A stretch of 64,000 nucleotides of DNA from Chrysemys picta bellii. Its lineage: Eukaryota > Chordata > Testudines > Emydidae. Both the position numbers and the translations under genes were made by a program. The stretch spans positions 65,807,587 to 65,871,586 of the forward strand of contig NC_088797.1 of NCBI RefSeq assembly GCF_011386835.1. Reading direction: 5' to 3'. Below, piece after piece: positions 1 to 12,534 of the stretch. The notes under the pieces are model-generated. The model made no database searches. It saw only the letters and a list, made by a program, of their open reading frames with translations, and was not told the DNA's origin. Within the stretch, counting starts at the first letter, position 1, and every line of letters starts with the position of its first letter.

Positions 1-38
1 ACTAGTAATTTGATGATTATCCCAAGCACTGACTAAAG

Positions 39-419
39 CAGGGGTGGCCAACCTGAGCCTGAGAAGGAGCCAGAATTTACCAATGTACATTGCCAAAGAG
101 CCACAGTAATCTGTCAGCAGCCCCCCATCAGCTCCCCCCTCCCATCCCCAGTGCCTCTCACCCACCGGCAGCCCCATCCATCAGCACCTCCCTTTCCATC
201 ACCATGCCTCCCACCCACCACAGTCAGCTGTTTCACAGCATGCAGGAGGCTCTGGGGAAGGGGTGGAGTGGGGTCAGGACCTGGGGCAGAGCCAGGGGTT
301 GAGCAGTGAGCACCACTGGCACATTGGAAAGTTAGCGCCTGTAGTTCCAGCCCCGGATTCAGCACCTATGAAAGGAGCCGCATATTAACTTCTGAAGAGC
401 CGCAGGTTGGCCACCCCAG
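39..419 (+). mobile_element. Non-autonomous hAT transposon (MITE), complete, copy 1
   Basis: The element opens with caggggtggccaacctg and closes with the inverted copy (caggttggccaccccag), so the TIRs match over about 17 bp with one mismatch. The 8-bp direct repeat gactaaag flanks it at 31-38 and 420-427, the TSD length expected of hAT transposases. The middle is C-rich and G-rich with no credible coding sequence; open frames there are composition artefacts. A truncated relative lies in opposite orientation at 49018-49379. It must have been moved in trans by an autonomous hAT. Confidence 0.9.
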
Positions 420-427
420 GACTAAAG

Positions 428-3357
428 GAATGCAACTGTTGCCATATACTGAAGGAAGTGTTTTCCCTGAGAATAGTGGAGAAACCTTACCAGAAGGAAA
501 AAACTGACATTTGATTTTGTGTATCAGGACTGGTGGTGTTTTCTGTGTGGTGCCTTTTAACTCTTGGATTATTATTCAGTTGCATAATCTGGTTAATCTT
601 TTTTTTTTTTTTTTAAATCCATGATGAAGAGCAAAGGAGAAATGATGTTGTTTGATACTAGATCAACAAGAAAAAATACCAAGCTGCTAAAGGTTTATGG
701 TTTGGCATACCAGGAAAACTGGAAGCTGGAGACACCACAGAAAAAAAAAAATCTTATTCTGATAGTGTATACAGCACTGTGTATGTAGCCTTGTCTACAA
801 TTTTTATTTTCTGCTAAGTCATATGTTTTTAGTTGTGATTGCAGTCTGTGCCAAATGGTTCACCTTGTCTTGAGTAATGAGAATAAACAACTGGTCACTG
901 CACTGACCAGTGAAACTAATAAAGATATATGGCACTGTGCTTGCTTAGGGAGTCACATACACATTCTTAAACTATATGTGACATTTATACTAAAGTAACA
1001 TGATTCCAAACTCTCTCACTCACTGCTTACAAATTCTGAAGAAGAACAAACTCTTTGACTGATGGCTTGCTAAATTTAATATGCATAGCAAGTAAAATTA
1101 TTGCCTACTCTAATGCTGTGTAATTATTAAGATACACTGCTTTTAAAAATACCAAGTGAATAATATTGATTTAGTGAACTGCTATTTAGAAAAATGCCAG
1201 CAAAGGAGGAATATTTTATTTTAGTTGCCTTAGAGCTGTAATGGGTCTGTGCTGAGATATGCATGTGGAAATAAATTATGCACAAGGTAAACTATTTTGT
1301 TATACAGTACCCATAATATTAATTAAGCTGTAATTTTACCAACAAAGCTTTAATTTAACAAATAAACAGGAATCATCTGTACTGTTGTTTCAAATATACA
1401 ACTTTGGGACTGTAATAAAATACTTGAGCACCTGCAATTAATTTTAAAGCAAATAGTGTGACTAGCAACTTTAAAGGGTAATTGTAATTTATAATTTATT
1501 TATTTGACTTGCACTGGATATAATTACAGTTATAATGCATTATTATTTTCATACTTATGTTAGATCTATATAGCTTACATTTAAAGAAGGCAGACTGGTG
1601 GAATAACAACAGCCTATGTAGTTGCCACCCATAATAACATGTCTAGATGGACTATGGTCAAGCCATAGCTGTTCCAAAGAGACACTAGTGTACATTAAAA
1701 TAGATATTTGTGTTTTTCCATTTATTAAGACAGTTATTGTGTGTTCAGTAGTTCACTGTATGTGGAATCCAGTGAAGTCTGTAAATTATTTGTATGACTA
1801 GGTGTGATTTATAACTGGGCATTGTGTATTGTGGTTCTGTTGGAAACATTTAAAAAATAGGGGTGTGTGTGTCTTGTCCTGGTTGGCATTTTTTAAAGTG
1901 CTGCAAGGATTTTCTCCAAAGTCTAGAGAAATAGTACTATGCGAGAAATACCATTGCAGAGAAAAGGAAGCAATTATATGGGGCTGTTTGTTTGTGGCTA
2001 ACAGAATGCTGAAATGGCAGATTTGCAAATTTGTAAGCGAGAAAAGCTTAGTGTTCATCTTTATCAGCCAAAGTGGTTTCTTGTTAGCTGAGCAGCAAGC
2101 TAGAAAGCGACTGATTTTGACAACATAATTTACATCTTTGTATAAAACTGTTGCTGGCAGCCGAACTAATTTGCGCTGGATTAGGTTGTTTGTCTCTGCT
2201 GCTGACTAACCATGCAATCTATCAGGGGCCATTTTCAAATATCACTTTTCAACTGTGCCCTTGAGAGGAAGAATTGATCGGGAATATACTGAGCAAAATT
2301 ACTCCAATAACTTTATAGAAAAAACAATTACTGAATCATACAGATGTGAATAATTCTGAAAAGCGGAAATAAATGTAATGAGTTTAGCTCTGTTCCTATC
2401 GTTTACATACATGCACAATTTATTAATAACATAAAAATACAGTTCCTCTCCTTTTCTCTCATTTTTACCTTGAACTTGCTGGAAGGTATTGTTTATAATA
2501 GCTTGAAATGTACTCAATGGAGGGTGTTTGCTTTACAAAATATAGCTTAATAGATGTTCATTATGATGTGCATGTTACATTATTAGACTGCCTCCTTTGT
2601 CACACACATTGGAGTTCCCTACAATAAGAAGAATGTGTCATTTTCTCTGTTGCACAAATGTAATGTGACATCAGGTCACATTCCTAACTTTTAAAGTAAA
2701 ATGTTACTATTTATTCAAGAAGGGGATGGTATATCAATAATTTAAAAAAGCACCACCAACCTAGCTAATAACTGTATGCCAATCATATTTTTATCAATGT
2801 ATTATGATGATAATTTTAATGTGGCAAGGACAGGCAAATTATACAGCCTTTTTCCTTTTTGTTGAATGTTGCAGATTTTTCTTCCTGTCCTCAAAGGAGA
2901 TTATGGATGATAGAATAATATAAAGGGGGGGGGGGGAGAACTGGTTTTGCAGCTGATAACCAATCCCGAGTCATTTATAAGATGCTCTAGATTAGCCAGC
3001 AAACAAAAAACCATTAAGCACCTATTATTTTAAAGCAGTGGGTACATTTTTCATCACTTTCCTCTGATGAATTTTCACTTGTGCATCCTGCTGGAGGTAA
3101 TTAATTGCTTTCAGTTCAGAGGAGTAATAATGCAATAAATTATGCTGGTATTTCTTGTCAGAGAAGAATCATATTTGGTGCTTTCTTACTAAAGCAGGAC
3201 TAATAAAAATCTAGTAAGAGTCATAGACTTCAAAAATGAGTGCATAGTGTTAGAAATTGGCTATATAATGAGTCAAAGGACTAAATGCATTCTAAAAACC
3301 ATTCCTAAACTACATTAAATCTAATTCTTAAGTGTTTGCACATATTCTTCCCCATCC
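428..3357. other. AT-rich sequence without recognised genes
   Basis: No gene or well-defined repeat is seen. There are poly-T (about 600-614) and poly-A (about 740-751) runs and a G run near 2926-2937. Open frames up to 99 codons (1829-2128) have no recognisable domain and no splice context. The parts at about 2130-2260 and 3000-3180 are non-repetitive to my eye and could be conserved non-coding DNA, but nothing in the sequence proves this. Confidence 0.6.
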
Positions 3358-3660
3358 CCCCAATAACTTTTCCTTTTCTGGGATTGAGGCAAGACTGTCT
3401 TGTGATGAATGCACAAGAGTAGAAGTCAGTTGCTTTGGGTTCAGTTCCACACCTGCTTTTGACTAGTGTTGCTAACACCCCAGGATTGGCCTGGAGTCTC
3501 CAGGAATTAAAGATTAATCTTGTCATGTGGTTAAATCTCCAGGAATACGTCCAACCAAAATTGGCAACCCTACTTGTGACCTTGGGCAAATCACTAAATC
3601 TCTCTATGCTTGAATTCCCCATCTGCAAAATAGGGATGTGTCACATTATCTAGGATACAG
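3358..3660 (+). mobile_element. MIR-like SINE relic, split by a nested element
   Basis: The 3' half (3572-3660) carries the characteristic MIR wording, gtgaccttgggcaaatcact followed by a ccccatctgcaaaatagggat-type segment. The 5' half lies before 3465, and the two are separated by a small insertion at 3465-3571. MIR elements are ancient tRNA-derived CORE-SINEs of amniotes, so the host SINE predates the nested insert. The left boundary is approximate. Confidence 0.65.
3465..3571. mobile_element. Small MITE-like element nested in the MIR
   Basis: The ends are imperfect inverted repeats (agtgttgctaac at the left, ttggcaaccct at the right). A central palindromic stretch (aattaaagattaatctt) is flanked by two inverted copies of a ctccaggaat-like word. 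The 3-bp sequence act flanks both sides, a possible TSD. I recognise the TIR type agggttgccaac as a common turtle-genome repeat; the superfamily is not certain. Confidence 0.55.
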
Positions 3661-3667
3661 TCTGGAC

Positions 3668-4360
3668 CAGTGATTCCCAAACTTTAATAACCTGTGAACC
3701 CCTTTCACTAAAATGTCAAGTCTTGCGAACCCCCTCCTAAAAATGAATATTTCCAGGGATTTTCTCGTTTACCTGAGTATAAATTATAAAAGCAGTGATC
3801 TTGGAAATATAAAATTTTGTTTTATGACATGTTTATTACACACTATTTATTATTAATTATTATTTATCATTACAGTATTTTTATTACATTATGAAAACCG
3901 CAAGATCTCACTTTCGTAGCTTGTATCACTTTGAATAAGCCTGTTATAAGACTAGGCTCCTATGTTTCATCAAGGAGTATCAGATGTGAAAGAATGAAGA
4001 TATTTAAGAAGCCAACTCAGAGTTCCTCCTACACAAGCATTGAGGTCTTGAGCAGTCCAGGCAAACAATGCACGTTACAACAAAGCTTAAACTTGTTCTT
4101 CATAATAATTTTAAAAACAATACTACCTGCCTATTTAATTTTAAAAACAGCAAAAAATATCCACACCCCCCTTTCCATTTTTATAAGGACTCTTGAAGTT
4201 TAAATCTCCTCAGTGTGATAGATATGCTTGCTTTGATCTGCTTAGCTCTTGGAAGTCCAGGAGCTGCCCGGAGTTCCTAGGGACAGCTTTCTGCCGTTAG
4301 GGAATTTTTTCCCCAAGAACCCCCTGTAACATTTTGTGAACCTCAGTTTGGGAACCACTG
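3668..4360. mobile_element. Non-autonomous hAT transposon, 693 bp
   Basis: The left end is cagtgattcccaaact and the right end is agtttgggaaccactg, an inverted pair. An 8-bp TSD, gtctggac, is present at 3660-3667 and 4361-4368. The interior is AT-rich, and the subterminal blocks (gaacccc at the left, aaccccc near 4319 at the right) resemble each other. There is no transposase open frame; the 90-codon frame at 3931-4203 shows no domain. Confidence 0.9.
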
Positions 4361-4368
4361 GTCTGGAC

Positions 4369-5440
4369 TGATGAACAGCTGTCCCCTCAGTTCTCCAACT
4401 TGGGGTGTCTTTTACACTGCTTTGCTGTGAGACTTACCACTCCTAGTTTCCACACACACATAGCGTCCAGCATGCAAGTCACTCTCTATTATACTGCAAG
4501 AGTGCTATGGCCAGCCACCCTTGAATTAAGCTTCAGAGCAAAAACGAGCAAATTCCCAGTCCCAGACTTTCCCCCAGAAATGTATGTCTTGTACTGCCCA
4601 GTTCTCTCTTGGACAATACAAGCATGTATAAAGTCCATCATTTTATTAATAGAAAATGGTATGCACAAATCCTATTATCCCTAATGGATCGTCCCAAACA
4701 CTTCCATCAGAAGACACTGGTCTAGATAAAACAATAAAACAAGTTTAACTACAGAAAGATAGATTTTAAGTGATTACAAGTAATGAAGCATAAAAGTCAT
4801 AATTGGTTACAAGTAAATAAAAAGTTAAATGCAACTAATACCTAACTTAACAAGCTACAGTGATTCAAAGCAAAGGTCTCTTTCACCACATGTTTCAGCA
4901 GTCTTACTGGCTGAATCTTGCAATCAGGATCCCTCCCCCAGTCCAAAGCTGTTTCCTTTGTTCTTCAGGTGTTGTAGATGCCATGGGTAGAGAGAGAGGA
5001 GGAATAACTTAGGGTGTCTCCTCTCTCCTTTTTTGCTCTTCTTTGAGAATCATCTCCACCTGAGGTTCATGAGACGGAAAGTCTGTCGGCACGGGAACCC
5101 CCATCTGGTTCTTTGTCAAGATGTAGATTTTTGCCTACATCCTCTTTCCTGTCACTTAAGCAGATAGACCATTTGATTTTTGTTGACACCTGGCTGAGGC
5201 ATCAGCTAACCTTTTGTCTCTGGGGAACTGATTTGTGACTCTTCCCAAGATTTAGAGTGTGTCTCATCATCAGTAGAATCCTATAACTTTACATACAATG
5301 TTGCCACATGTATTTTACCAGGACAATCATGATCAGTAAATTGAGTTTTCAAATGATACCTCACAAGACATACTTTGTACGAAATTTATCATAGCCTTGA
5401 AAAAGGGGTGGACAGGGATATAGGCTGTCACAGGATGGCA
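4369..5440. other. Unassigned stretch, possibly an old LTR-type repeat
   Basis: No gene is seen. The text has the look of a dispersed turtle repeat (I recall similar wording around 4590-4850 from turtle sequences), and it ends near a tgtcaca word at 5428-5434 like that closing the solo LTR at 59894-60489. I could not find a matching left terminus or TSD, so the assignment is weak. Confidence 0.3.
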
Positions 5441-7559
5441 ATGCTGATGTAAATCTCAGAGCTCTTCGTTCATTAATGTTTTAGGTGCTTTGATATTACA
5501 ATGAATAACACCAGAGATATTCTTCTCAATAATTAATAAAATATTCAAGTAGTAACTGTTATGGTTTTTGCTTTGAAAATAATGTAATACGATTCCTTTG
5601 GAATTCAATGTGGTGGGAATAATTTTAGGTAACGGATAATGTCATTTTGCATAGCATCTTTCATAGAAACAATATTTCAAAATGCATCACAGAGTTAAAT
5701 AGTACCGTCAGAATGAATATATATATATATAATTTTTTTTTTTTTTTTTTGAAAGAAAGGTGAAGAAATTAAGAGGTCCGTGCCTGGAGATTCAGGAAAG
5801 CTATTCCATATGGAAGGAGCTAGAGGGAGATACAGGCTCTTGTACTAACCACGGGGTGACTAAGAAGGGACAGAAAAATAGTCTCTTGCTAGCTGAGCAT
5901 TGTTCATGGGAAAGTGGTGGACCAGAAAGATTGCTGATGGGCTGGGGCGTGTCTATGAACACTTTTAAGGACAGCTGTTTTGAAATAGATTCCATGATGT
6001 CTGTGAAACCCAATGGATCTTGAGCCATGCAGCTTATGTTATCAGTAGGAGGTGAGCAAACAACTTCATAAACACAGCTTTGAAAAGTTAGGGGATTTTG
6101 TTCTAGTAGTGGCAACCAAACTGTCTGATCTATGTTGTACATATTACACACAACCACCAAAAAAACAAAAACAACAAAAAAACAAAAAACAAAAAAAAAC
6201 CTGTTAGAATATTAAGGCTGAAAAGTCAAGGTTAGGAAATGCCAGAACTAGGAATGTCTGTGCAATGTTAATTTGTCCTCCTTGTGCATGTGCATTATGA
6301 TAGTGTCTAATCACAGGTTGGTTTGTTTTTGTTTGTTTATTTATTTATTTATTTATTCCACAGAAGCTCTGCCTCACAGAGTACCTTAATTCTGGCATTG
6401 CCTAACCTTTGCTGACTTTGCAACCTTAATATTGTTTTAATGTAGTTTTTCTGGGTAATTTCCTAGGCTAGTTCAGAAAAGGAAACTGAAAAGACAAAAT
6501 CCATCATGTGGCATTACATTGACATCATATTCGGCAGCATTTTGGAATCTTTAGGTCCACTGCCCAGACCTCTGCCATTTCACCTACTGGAGCAACTGAT
6601 AGTAATAGTAGGTTGTTAGCCTCTATGTGAACCAGCTCTAGAGTGGAATGCGATGCCTACCAGGGGCTTTCACAGGTATTTTCTGACAACAGAGGAATGG
6701 TGAGACTCCAGAATCTTGGGTTCTTTCCAAGCTCTAGATAGCAGTGTGTTCTATTGGGTACTGACTCTTCTGCCCATTTACCCGAGGGTTTGATCTCTTC
6801 AACCCTGTTGCCTCCAACCTGTTCCTGTTCCAGTTCTTGTCTCATCTCCACCCTTTGCTTCTGTCCCAGACTTCATTCCTCAGGCTTCTCATCCCAGGCC
6901 CTGTCTTTTATCCAACAAATTCCAGTACTCTCTTCTGGCTCCTTGTTTGATCTCTCTCTCTCTCCCCGTACTCTGCTACCTTGCAGTCCTCCTCTCTCTC
7001 TCTCTCCCTCCCCCTCCCCCAGGATCCTCATGCAATCTATCTCCCCCTCCCTTTCCTGGCTCCTCATCCCAGTCTCTCTGCCCCAACAATTCCAGTTCTT
7101 CCGCTGCACCTTTCTCCTCTCTTCCCTCACTAGTTCCTAGTCCAAGTCTCCTTGTCCAGCCAGTCCAATTTCCCTGTCTGATCTGATGTTAGTGCTTCTG
7201 CTGTCCTGCGCCCACACCATTTCCCTCACTGACTCCAATCCCGGCATCCCCTTGCACCCAGTCTCACCAGACTCCAATCTACTCCTATGTCCTCCCAGTC
7301 CAGCTTTTGTGCACTCTGTATTTGAGTCAGATGGCTTCCTTCTCCATGCTTTCTGTGTACTAGTGGGGGTGGATACTGAGCGTGTAAGAGAGAGACTCTC
7401 CCAGTTCTGGTGCTCAGTCCCATCTTGGCCCAGAGCAGCCTTACAAGGAAAGTCCTTTTAAGTGTTCCTAGCCCTAGGATGACGCATGTGGGATGGTCAA
7501 CATTAGGAGCTGAGAGGCTTGTGTATGCTCAGTGATTTCAGGAATAAATATTACTATGT
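5441..7559. other. Non-coding stretch with simple repeats
   Basis: Contents are a TA run plus a poly-T run at about 5718-5750, an A-rich tract at 6148-6200, a tttg/ttta tract at 6318-6357, and a CT/C-rich pyrimidine tract at 6945-7030. The overlapping open frames at 5760-6160 (87 codons on plus, 119 on minus) and 6754-7140 show no domain, and the latter is a product of the pyrimidine tract. No gene is called. Confidence 0.6.
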
Positions 7560-7571
7560 ATGGTTACAATT

Positions 7572-7625
7572 TGTTAGCCTCTAAGGTGCCACAAGTACTC
7601 CTCGTTCTTTTTGCTAATTTCAGAG
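7572..7625 (+). mobile_element. Penelope-like element 3'-end fragment
   Basis: Contains gttagcctctaaggtgccac followed by a ctcgttctttttgct word. This is the same block found next to the PLE endonuclease remnant at 48345-48530 (reverse complement), in the unit at 33893-34183 and at 46046-46142. Only the last ~55 bp of the 3' region survive, without the ribozyme-like part. Confidence 0.65.
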
Positions 7626-8184
7626 GCTAGTTACTATGAAAAATACTGAAGAGTTAAGTAACCTTTCTCATGATACCATCATATTTAGATGCAGTACATT
7701 TAAGCCCCTATCTAAATTTTCTATGATCATCCTTGCCACCACTTCCAATCCTACTTCAGTCATTTTGTTCTTATTTAGTGAATTTAGTGCTCATGAAAGA
7801 AAATCACTCTCAGGAAGGGCAGCTCAAATGAGTGCTATGAGAAGCAACTGGCACATCTTACACACAGCTTTGCCAGTGCCTTTCAATTTTGGCCAAATTT
7901 CTGCTATTCCAGTTCTGGGCCTTTCTTGGTTCAGAGCTGCCAGTTATGCTGAATTTTTATCAAAGTGTGTGGTGATTTTGTAGTGTGTACTGAGTGATAG
8001 GAGGAGACTGGCTATTTCATTATCCCTTTTCACCTAAGGAAGATTTCCAGAGGGGAGATGCTACTGCACTAAACCATTGCACTTTTTTCTGCATTGGATC
8101 TCCTGTTCTGCAGAGAAGTAATAGCTCATGAGTAATCCTGTTCAATCAGCTAATAGAGGCAGAGCTCTATTTTTTTCCTCCTGT
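7626..8184. other. Unassigned non-coding sequence
   Basis: An open frame of 115 codons runs over 7636-7983 on the plus strand, but it has no recognisable domain, conserved motif or splice context. I see no repeat signature in it. Confidence 0.5.
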
Positions 8185-8285
8185 CAGGGCAGGGACTCTC
8201 TTTGCCTGTATTTGTACAGACCCTAGCTCAGTGGGGCCCTGATCACAATTGGGCTGCTACTGAAGTATTACAAATATTATAATTC
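8185..8285 (+). mobile_element. L2/CR1-like LINE 3'-end relic
   Basis: The wording cagggcagggactctctttg, then tttgtacagaccctagct and a tail ending in short AT repeats, resembles the 3' end of ancient L2-type LINEs in amniotes (gggcagggac...gtacagcacctagca). It is short and diverged; boundaries are approximate. Confidence 0.4.
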
Positions 8286-9956
8286 TTCTTTTGCATGTGT
8301 GACCCAGTACACAGAGTGTGGTATGTTCCTCCTTGGTGCCCCGTCAGAGGATGTGACTCTTCCTACCCCCATCTGCAGTGCCTGGCTCTTCAGCTCAAGC
8401 TGAAGAAACTCAGGCTTTTAGCCCTGGAGGCTTCTGATGTTAGAAGAACATAGGATGGAGGCCATCAGGAATGTGAACCAGCTATGCTCTCCTTAGCATC
8501 TCTGCCTCCGTGGAGGAGACTGGATTTTTTTTTTCTTCCGTGTGAGAGCGAGCTGGTTTTAAGGAAACTTTCCCCTGAGAAAATACTTCCTCGCTTTCTC
8601 CAGAAGTGGGGGAGGATGGAATTGGCTATAGTAAGACCCCTAGATTGACTTAGATAATTGGCTTCCTTTTTCACCCTAGCATTGCAGGGAGAGTGCCTTT
8701 CCTGAGTGCCTCCCTTCTCCTCCTCCCTTCTGGCCTGCCAAAGGAATTTTTCATTTTATAATTGGGTGCAGTGTTTTGGGGAACATTCCCATAGCACCAG
8801 AGCCTTCCCCCACCCTGGAAAAATTGGTAGCTCTTGAATCTGCACATTAGCTTTAATGCACCACAAATTGGAGACTATCCGGGGGGGATTTCAATAAAGC
8901 ACTACAACCACTGGCTGGCCTGTCTCCCCTCAGGGTTATCAACAATGGCTCCATTGTGAGCCTGCCCTCCTCTTGGTTGGCAAATAGTCTGGGATCTCCT
9001 CTTTCTGGACCTTGTTTCCTACCACCTTTTCTTTCAAACTGCCTCCGTATTCCTAAATAAGATGACTTGCAGGAGTGGGTGAGAAGCTAATTGGTGTGGG
9101 TTTAGTCGGTGCGTGGGACCCCAGAGAAAGTCTCAGGAGCCAGTTTACTTTAACACATTCAGCTGAGGGTTTTCAGCAGCAACAGCACTTTTCTCTTAGC
9201 TGCAGCTTCTCCTGCTTTAGAAGGAAAAATCCATGTGTTCCCTGAGCTCAGTCCTGACATTGTAAATCAGAGCAACTTATTGTAGCAAAAGGCACTGAGC
9301 TGCTCTGGTGGCCTATTGTATCCTCCTGTCTCTGGCACCTATTCATAATCCTATGGTGAGCAAAGCCGTCTAGCAGCTCAGACCATGAGCATGACAATGA
9401 CATTCTGTTCATCCTCCTTGAACTGCTATCTCTCATTAAAGAACTGTGAATAATGAAAATTTAATGTTTGCCACTCATGTGCTGTAGGACTGATGGAGTT
9501 TAAAGTAAGGCAAGGTCCTTAAACCCAAGTCTCTTACTCAGCGATTCTGGTTTTATACAGGGCAAAATCTCCTATGTCTTCTAGACGGTCATGATCCAGT
9601 TGAGCAGCCATTAGTGATCTAACCTCCTAAGGCTTTCAGAAGCCTGAGATAATTATCCTTGTTCAGAACAGTGGTATCAGAAATGAATTCTGAGAACTGT
9701 TTCCATTGATCCCTATCCCAGATCCAGCTAGTGTTGCCACCAGTCTTCCCCAGGCTTCTCCCAATGGGTGTAAATCTTTGGGAGTCTAAAGGCTTAAATC
9801 GCAGCTGCTTCTCTTTCTGATGTCTCTCAATTCCATGCGGAACATAGGGCCTTCATCACTGCCTTTCATCTTTGCAAGTCTCCTGCTGCAGTCTTAGTTT
9901 CTTCCCATGCCATTTTGATAGCTTTAATTCTGCTTTTGTTGTGTATATCCATGTTT
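8286..9956. other. Unassigned non-coding sequence
   Basis: No gene, TIR pair or SINE signature was recognised. A G run lies at about 8881-8887. Short open frames (62-69 codons) carry no visible domains. Confidence 0.5.
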
Positions 9957-9995
9957 ATTCATAGATTCTAGGACTGGAAGGGACCTCTTGCCCTA
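9957..9995 (-). mobile_element. CR1-type LINE 3' tail
   Basis: The plus strand reads tcatagattctaggactgga then agggacct, the reverse complement of the widespread sauropsid CR1 3' end (ggtcccttccaaccct...ctatgattcta). It abuts the 3' end of the RTE-like ORF remnant, so it is either an independent CR1 insertion or a template-switch chimera. Confidence 0.55.
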
Positions 9996-11830
9996 GGGTT
10001 TGTCCAACTCCTGCGTTGTTCTGGTCTTTCCTCCGTGTATGTCCTAGCCATCTGCATTTTTGCTCTGTAATTTCCTGACCTGTCAGTTTCTTTTGTCTTC
10101 CTCTTGAGTTCTTAGATTGCCCTTTTTTTGTCCATCTGATATTGAGGATTTGTCTAAAGGAGCTGTTTATGAAAACTTGGAGCTGAGATAGTAAGGTCTT
10201 AAGTCTCCAAATTTCTGCACCATATAGTAAAACCAACGTAACAGTGGTATGAAATATTCAAAGCTTAGTTTGGAGGGCAAGATTTCTGTTTCCAGATCAG
10301 CTTTAGAATTTTGCTATTCTGGCTTAAATGTCTTTGTCTGTTTCACTTATGTACTTACAATGCTGCTGAGATATGGGAAATATTGGACCTCTTTTATGTC
10401 GGTTTCAGAAAGTGGTTTTGGTATTTTTTTGTTGTGTTGATTCTCATAGTTTTAGTTTTATCTTCGTTGATTTTGAATCTCACTAATTGTGCGTGGACCT
10501 GGAGATCATTTGTTTTGGCTTGCGTGTCTTTATGGGTATGGGATAGCAAGTTGATGTAATCTGCAAAGTTAGGTCTTCTAACTTTTATGTGAAAGTCCAT
10601 TGGTTGTTCTGTGGTCTTATTACCAATCTGCTACCAGTAAAAAGATCATGGGTGACAAAGACATCCTTGTCTGACATCTGTATTAACCTTGAATGGCTTA
10701 GTTAGCTTGCTGTGATGTATTGGCATGTCATATTTTCATAGAAGCTCTGAATGATGGTCACAAATTTTTGAGAGATTCCATAGTGGCGAAGCAGCTTCCA
10801 TAGAACTGTTCTATCCACTGTAGCAAAGACTATTTGGAAATCTGTAAAATTCATAAAAGCAGTGACTGCCATTTGATCAACAGTTCTTTAATGATACATA
10901 GGGTTACTATTGATCTATATATGATTTTTTCCTCTCTGAAATATGCATGTTCCTGTCATAACCTTGAATCTACCACTTTGTTCTGTCTAAATAATGCGTG
11001 TAAATATTTTACTTGGGATAGACACAGTGGAATGCCCCTACGGTTTTTACACTGACTGAGGTCTCCTTTCTTGGCAGCTTTACGCTGATCATTTTTTCAC
11101 TTGGTATTTTTTCTTCTTTCCATATCTTTTGTAAGAGTCTTATCAAAATGTCTACTGTCTTCAAGTCTACCTTAAGGACCTCTGTTGGAATGTTATCTGG
11201 TGCCTTTCCACTTTTTAACCTATTTATTGCTCTCTCTACTTCGTCTCTGATGATAGGTCATAGTTCAATGTCTAGATCTTCTTTTTCCTCTGTTGGGGGG
11301 ATTGGCTGCTGGCTTGCCATTCAGTAGTTGATTAAAGTACTGCTTCCTTATATTTAATTGTTCTGATGTCTTCATTGCTAAGTTGCCCTTGTTGTCTTCA
11401 ACTGGTTGGTGAATATTTGTTTTTCTTTCTGACAGCTGTCTACTAATGCTATACTGCGTCTTCCTGTCATTTTTGTGCTGCAGTGGTCTGTGCATCATTT
11501 GCTGTTTTGTCTATAAAGTCTTGTTAGTTTTTCCTAGCACTCTTTTTGGCTTCTTTATTCTTCATGACTTATCCCTTCTAGAGTTGCTTTGTCTATGTTC
11601 TTGCTTGATTTAGTTTCAGTTTAATTTTCCATATTTTTTTCTGTTTTCTGCCAGGTATCCTCAGATAACCATTCGTTATTGGGATATTTTGTTCTGAATC
11701 CCAGTATTTCACAAGTTTTAGTGAAAGTTTCCTCTACCTACTTGCATTCTGTGTCATCCATCAACTTTGTCTACATGCACCTGGTATCTATTTGCCTCTT
11801 GATCTTTGGCCTGTTTGCAGGGTCAAATGG
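9996..11830 (-). pseudogene. RTE-like LINE, reverse-transcriptase half (minus strand)
   Basis: On the minus strand, decayed pieces of a non-LTR retrotransposon ORF2 follow in the correct order. A pre-RT segment at about 11265-11498 contains EQLNIRKQYFNQLLN and a NPPN motif. The RT active-site region at 10394-10600 contains FADYINLLSH, in place of the canonical FADD, so one catalytic Asp is lost. The C-terminal thumb/connection segment at 9955-10236 contains LLYGAEIWRL, ILNIRW and RWLGHTRRK, which are strongly typical of RTE-like endonuclease-RT proteins. Stops and frameshifts break the frame repeatedly, so it is dead. The matching N-terminal endonuclease is nearby but inverted, at 12535-13340. 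Clade assignment to RTE is from motif memory. Confidence 0.8.
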
Positions 11831-12534
11831 TGGGACAGGATTCCCAATATTGAAATTCTTAATCATTATCATATGTCTTGCATTCAAAGCATACTTTAAA
11901 AAGCTCAGCTGCCCTCGTCTGGCCATCTCATTCATATGGCCGACTCTGGAACATCCAAGGACATATATTATGGTAAGCGAAAGCAAAGCACCTGATCTCT
12001 TGGTGGCCAGTACAAATAGTGTAAAACACACTGAAGTCAAACTTGAAAGCACGTCAGGTTGGCCCCAGCAACTGGGAAGCAACAGCCCCTGAAAGAGCAA
12101 GAGTGGCGTCAGATTTGTCATGTTACTGTTAACTAGTTTGAAGCAACGTGCGTGAATGTCTCATGTGAAAAGTGTGAACAGTGCAAAGCAATGATGCAAC
12201 AGCCTGCAGTGGTTATGGACAGCCTTGCATGTCCCACACATAATGGTGATGATTATTCTCAGATTGATCTGAGGTTGTATATACATGTTCAGTGTTTGCT
12301 GAATCCTCATACATAAACATTGATATGAGACTTCTTCGTCTCATCTGTTTGCTAGTGCAATTCTAAACTCTCATGTTATCATTTGCTTTAGCTTAGTGAT
12401 GTTCTAACCTACACTGCTGCTCTCCAACTCAACTCAATTCAAACAGACCTAGAAGAGAGATGTTAACATGAATTGGCAAAACCCAAAAGGAAGCAACTCT
12501 GCTAACGAATTTGCTCTTTCCTCAATTCCTAACC
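11831..12534. other. Junction segment between the two LINE halves
   Basis: This stretch lies between the minus-strand RT half and the plus-strand endonuclease half. It probably contains 5' UTR or N-terminal sequence of the LINE together with the inversion junction, but I could not place the breakpoint. The opposing open frames at 11679-12092 (plus) and 11771-12121 (minus) show no identifiable domain. Confidence 0.4.

Noticed and set aside
5801..6160. 119-codon minus-strand frame between poly-T and A-rich tracts, considered as a retrocopy
   Set aside because: No protein family recognised, no TSD found, and the A-rich tract is interrupted and not clearly a tail.
6754..7186. Serine/leucine/proline-rich frames of 79-128 codons
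   Set aside because: Produced by a pyrimidine-rich tract read in several frames.
11679..12121. Opposing frames of 137 and 116 codons
   Set aside because: They lie in decayed LINE and junction sequence, and neither matches LINE protein motifs in its own frame.
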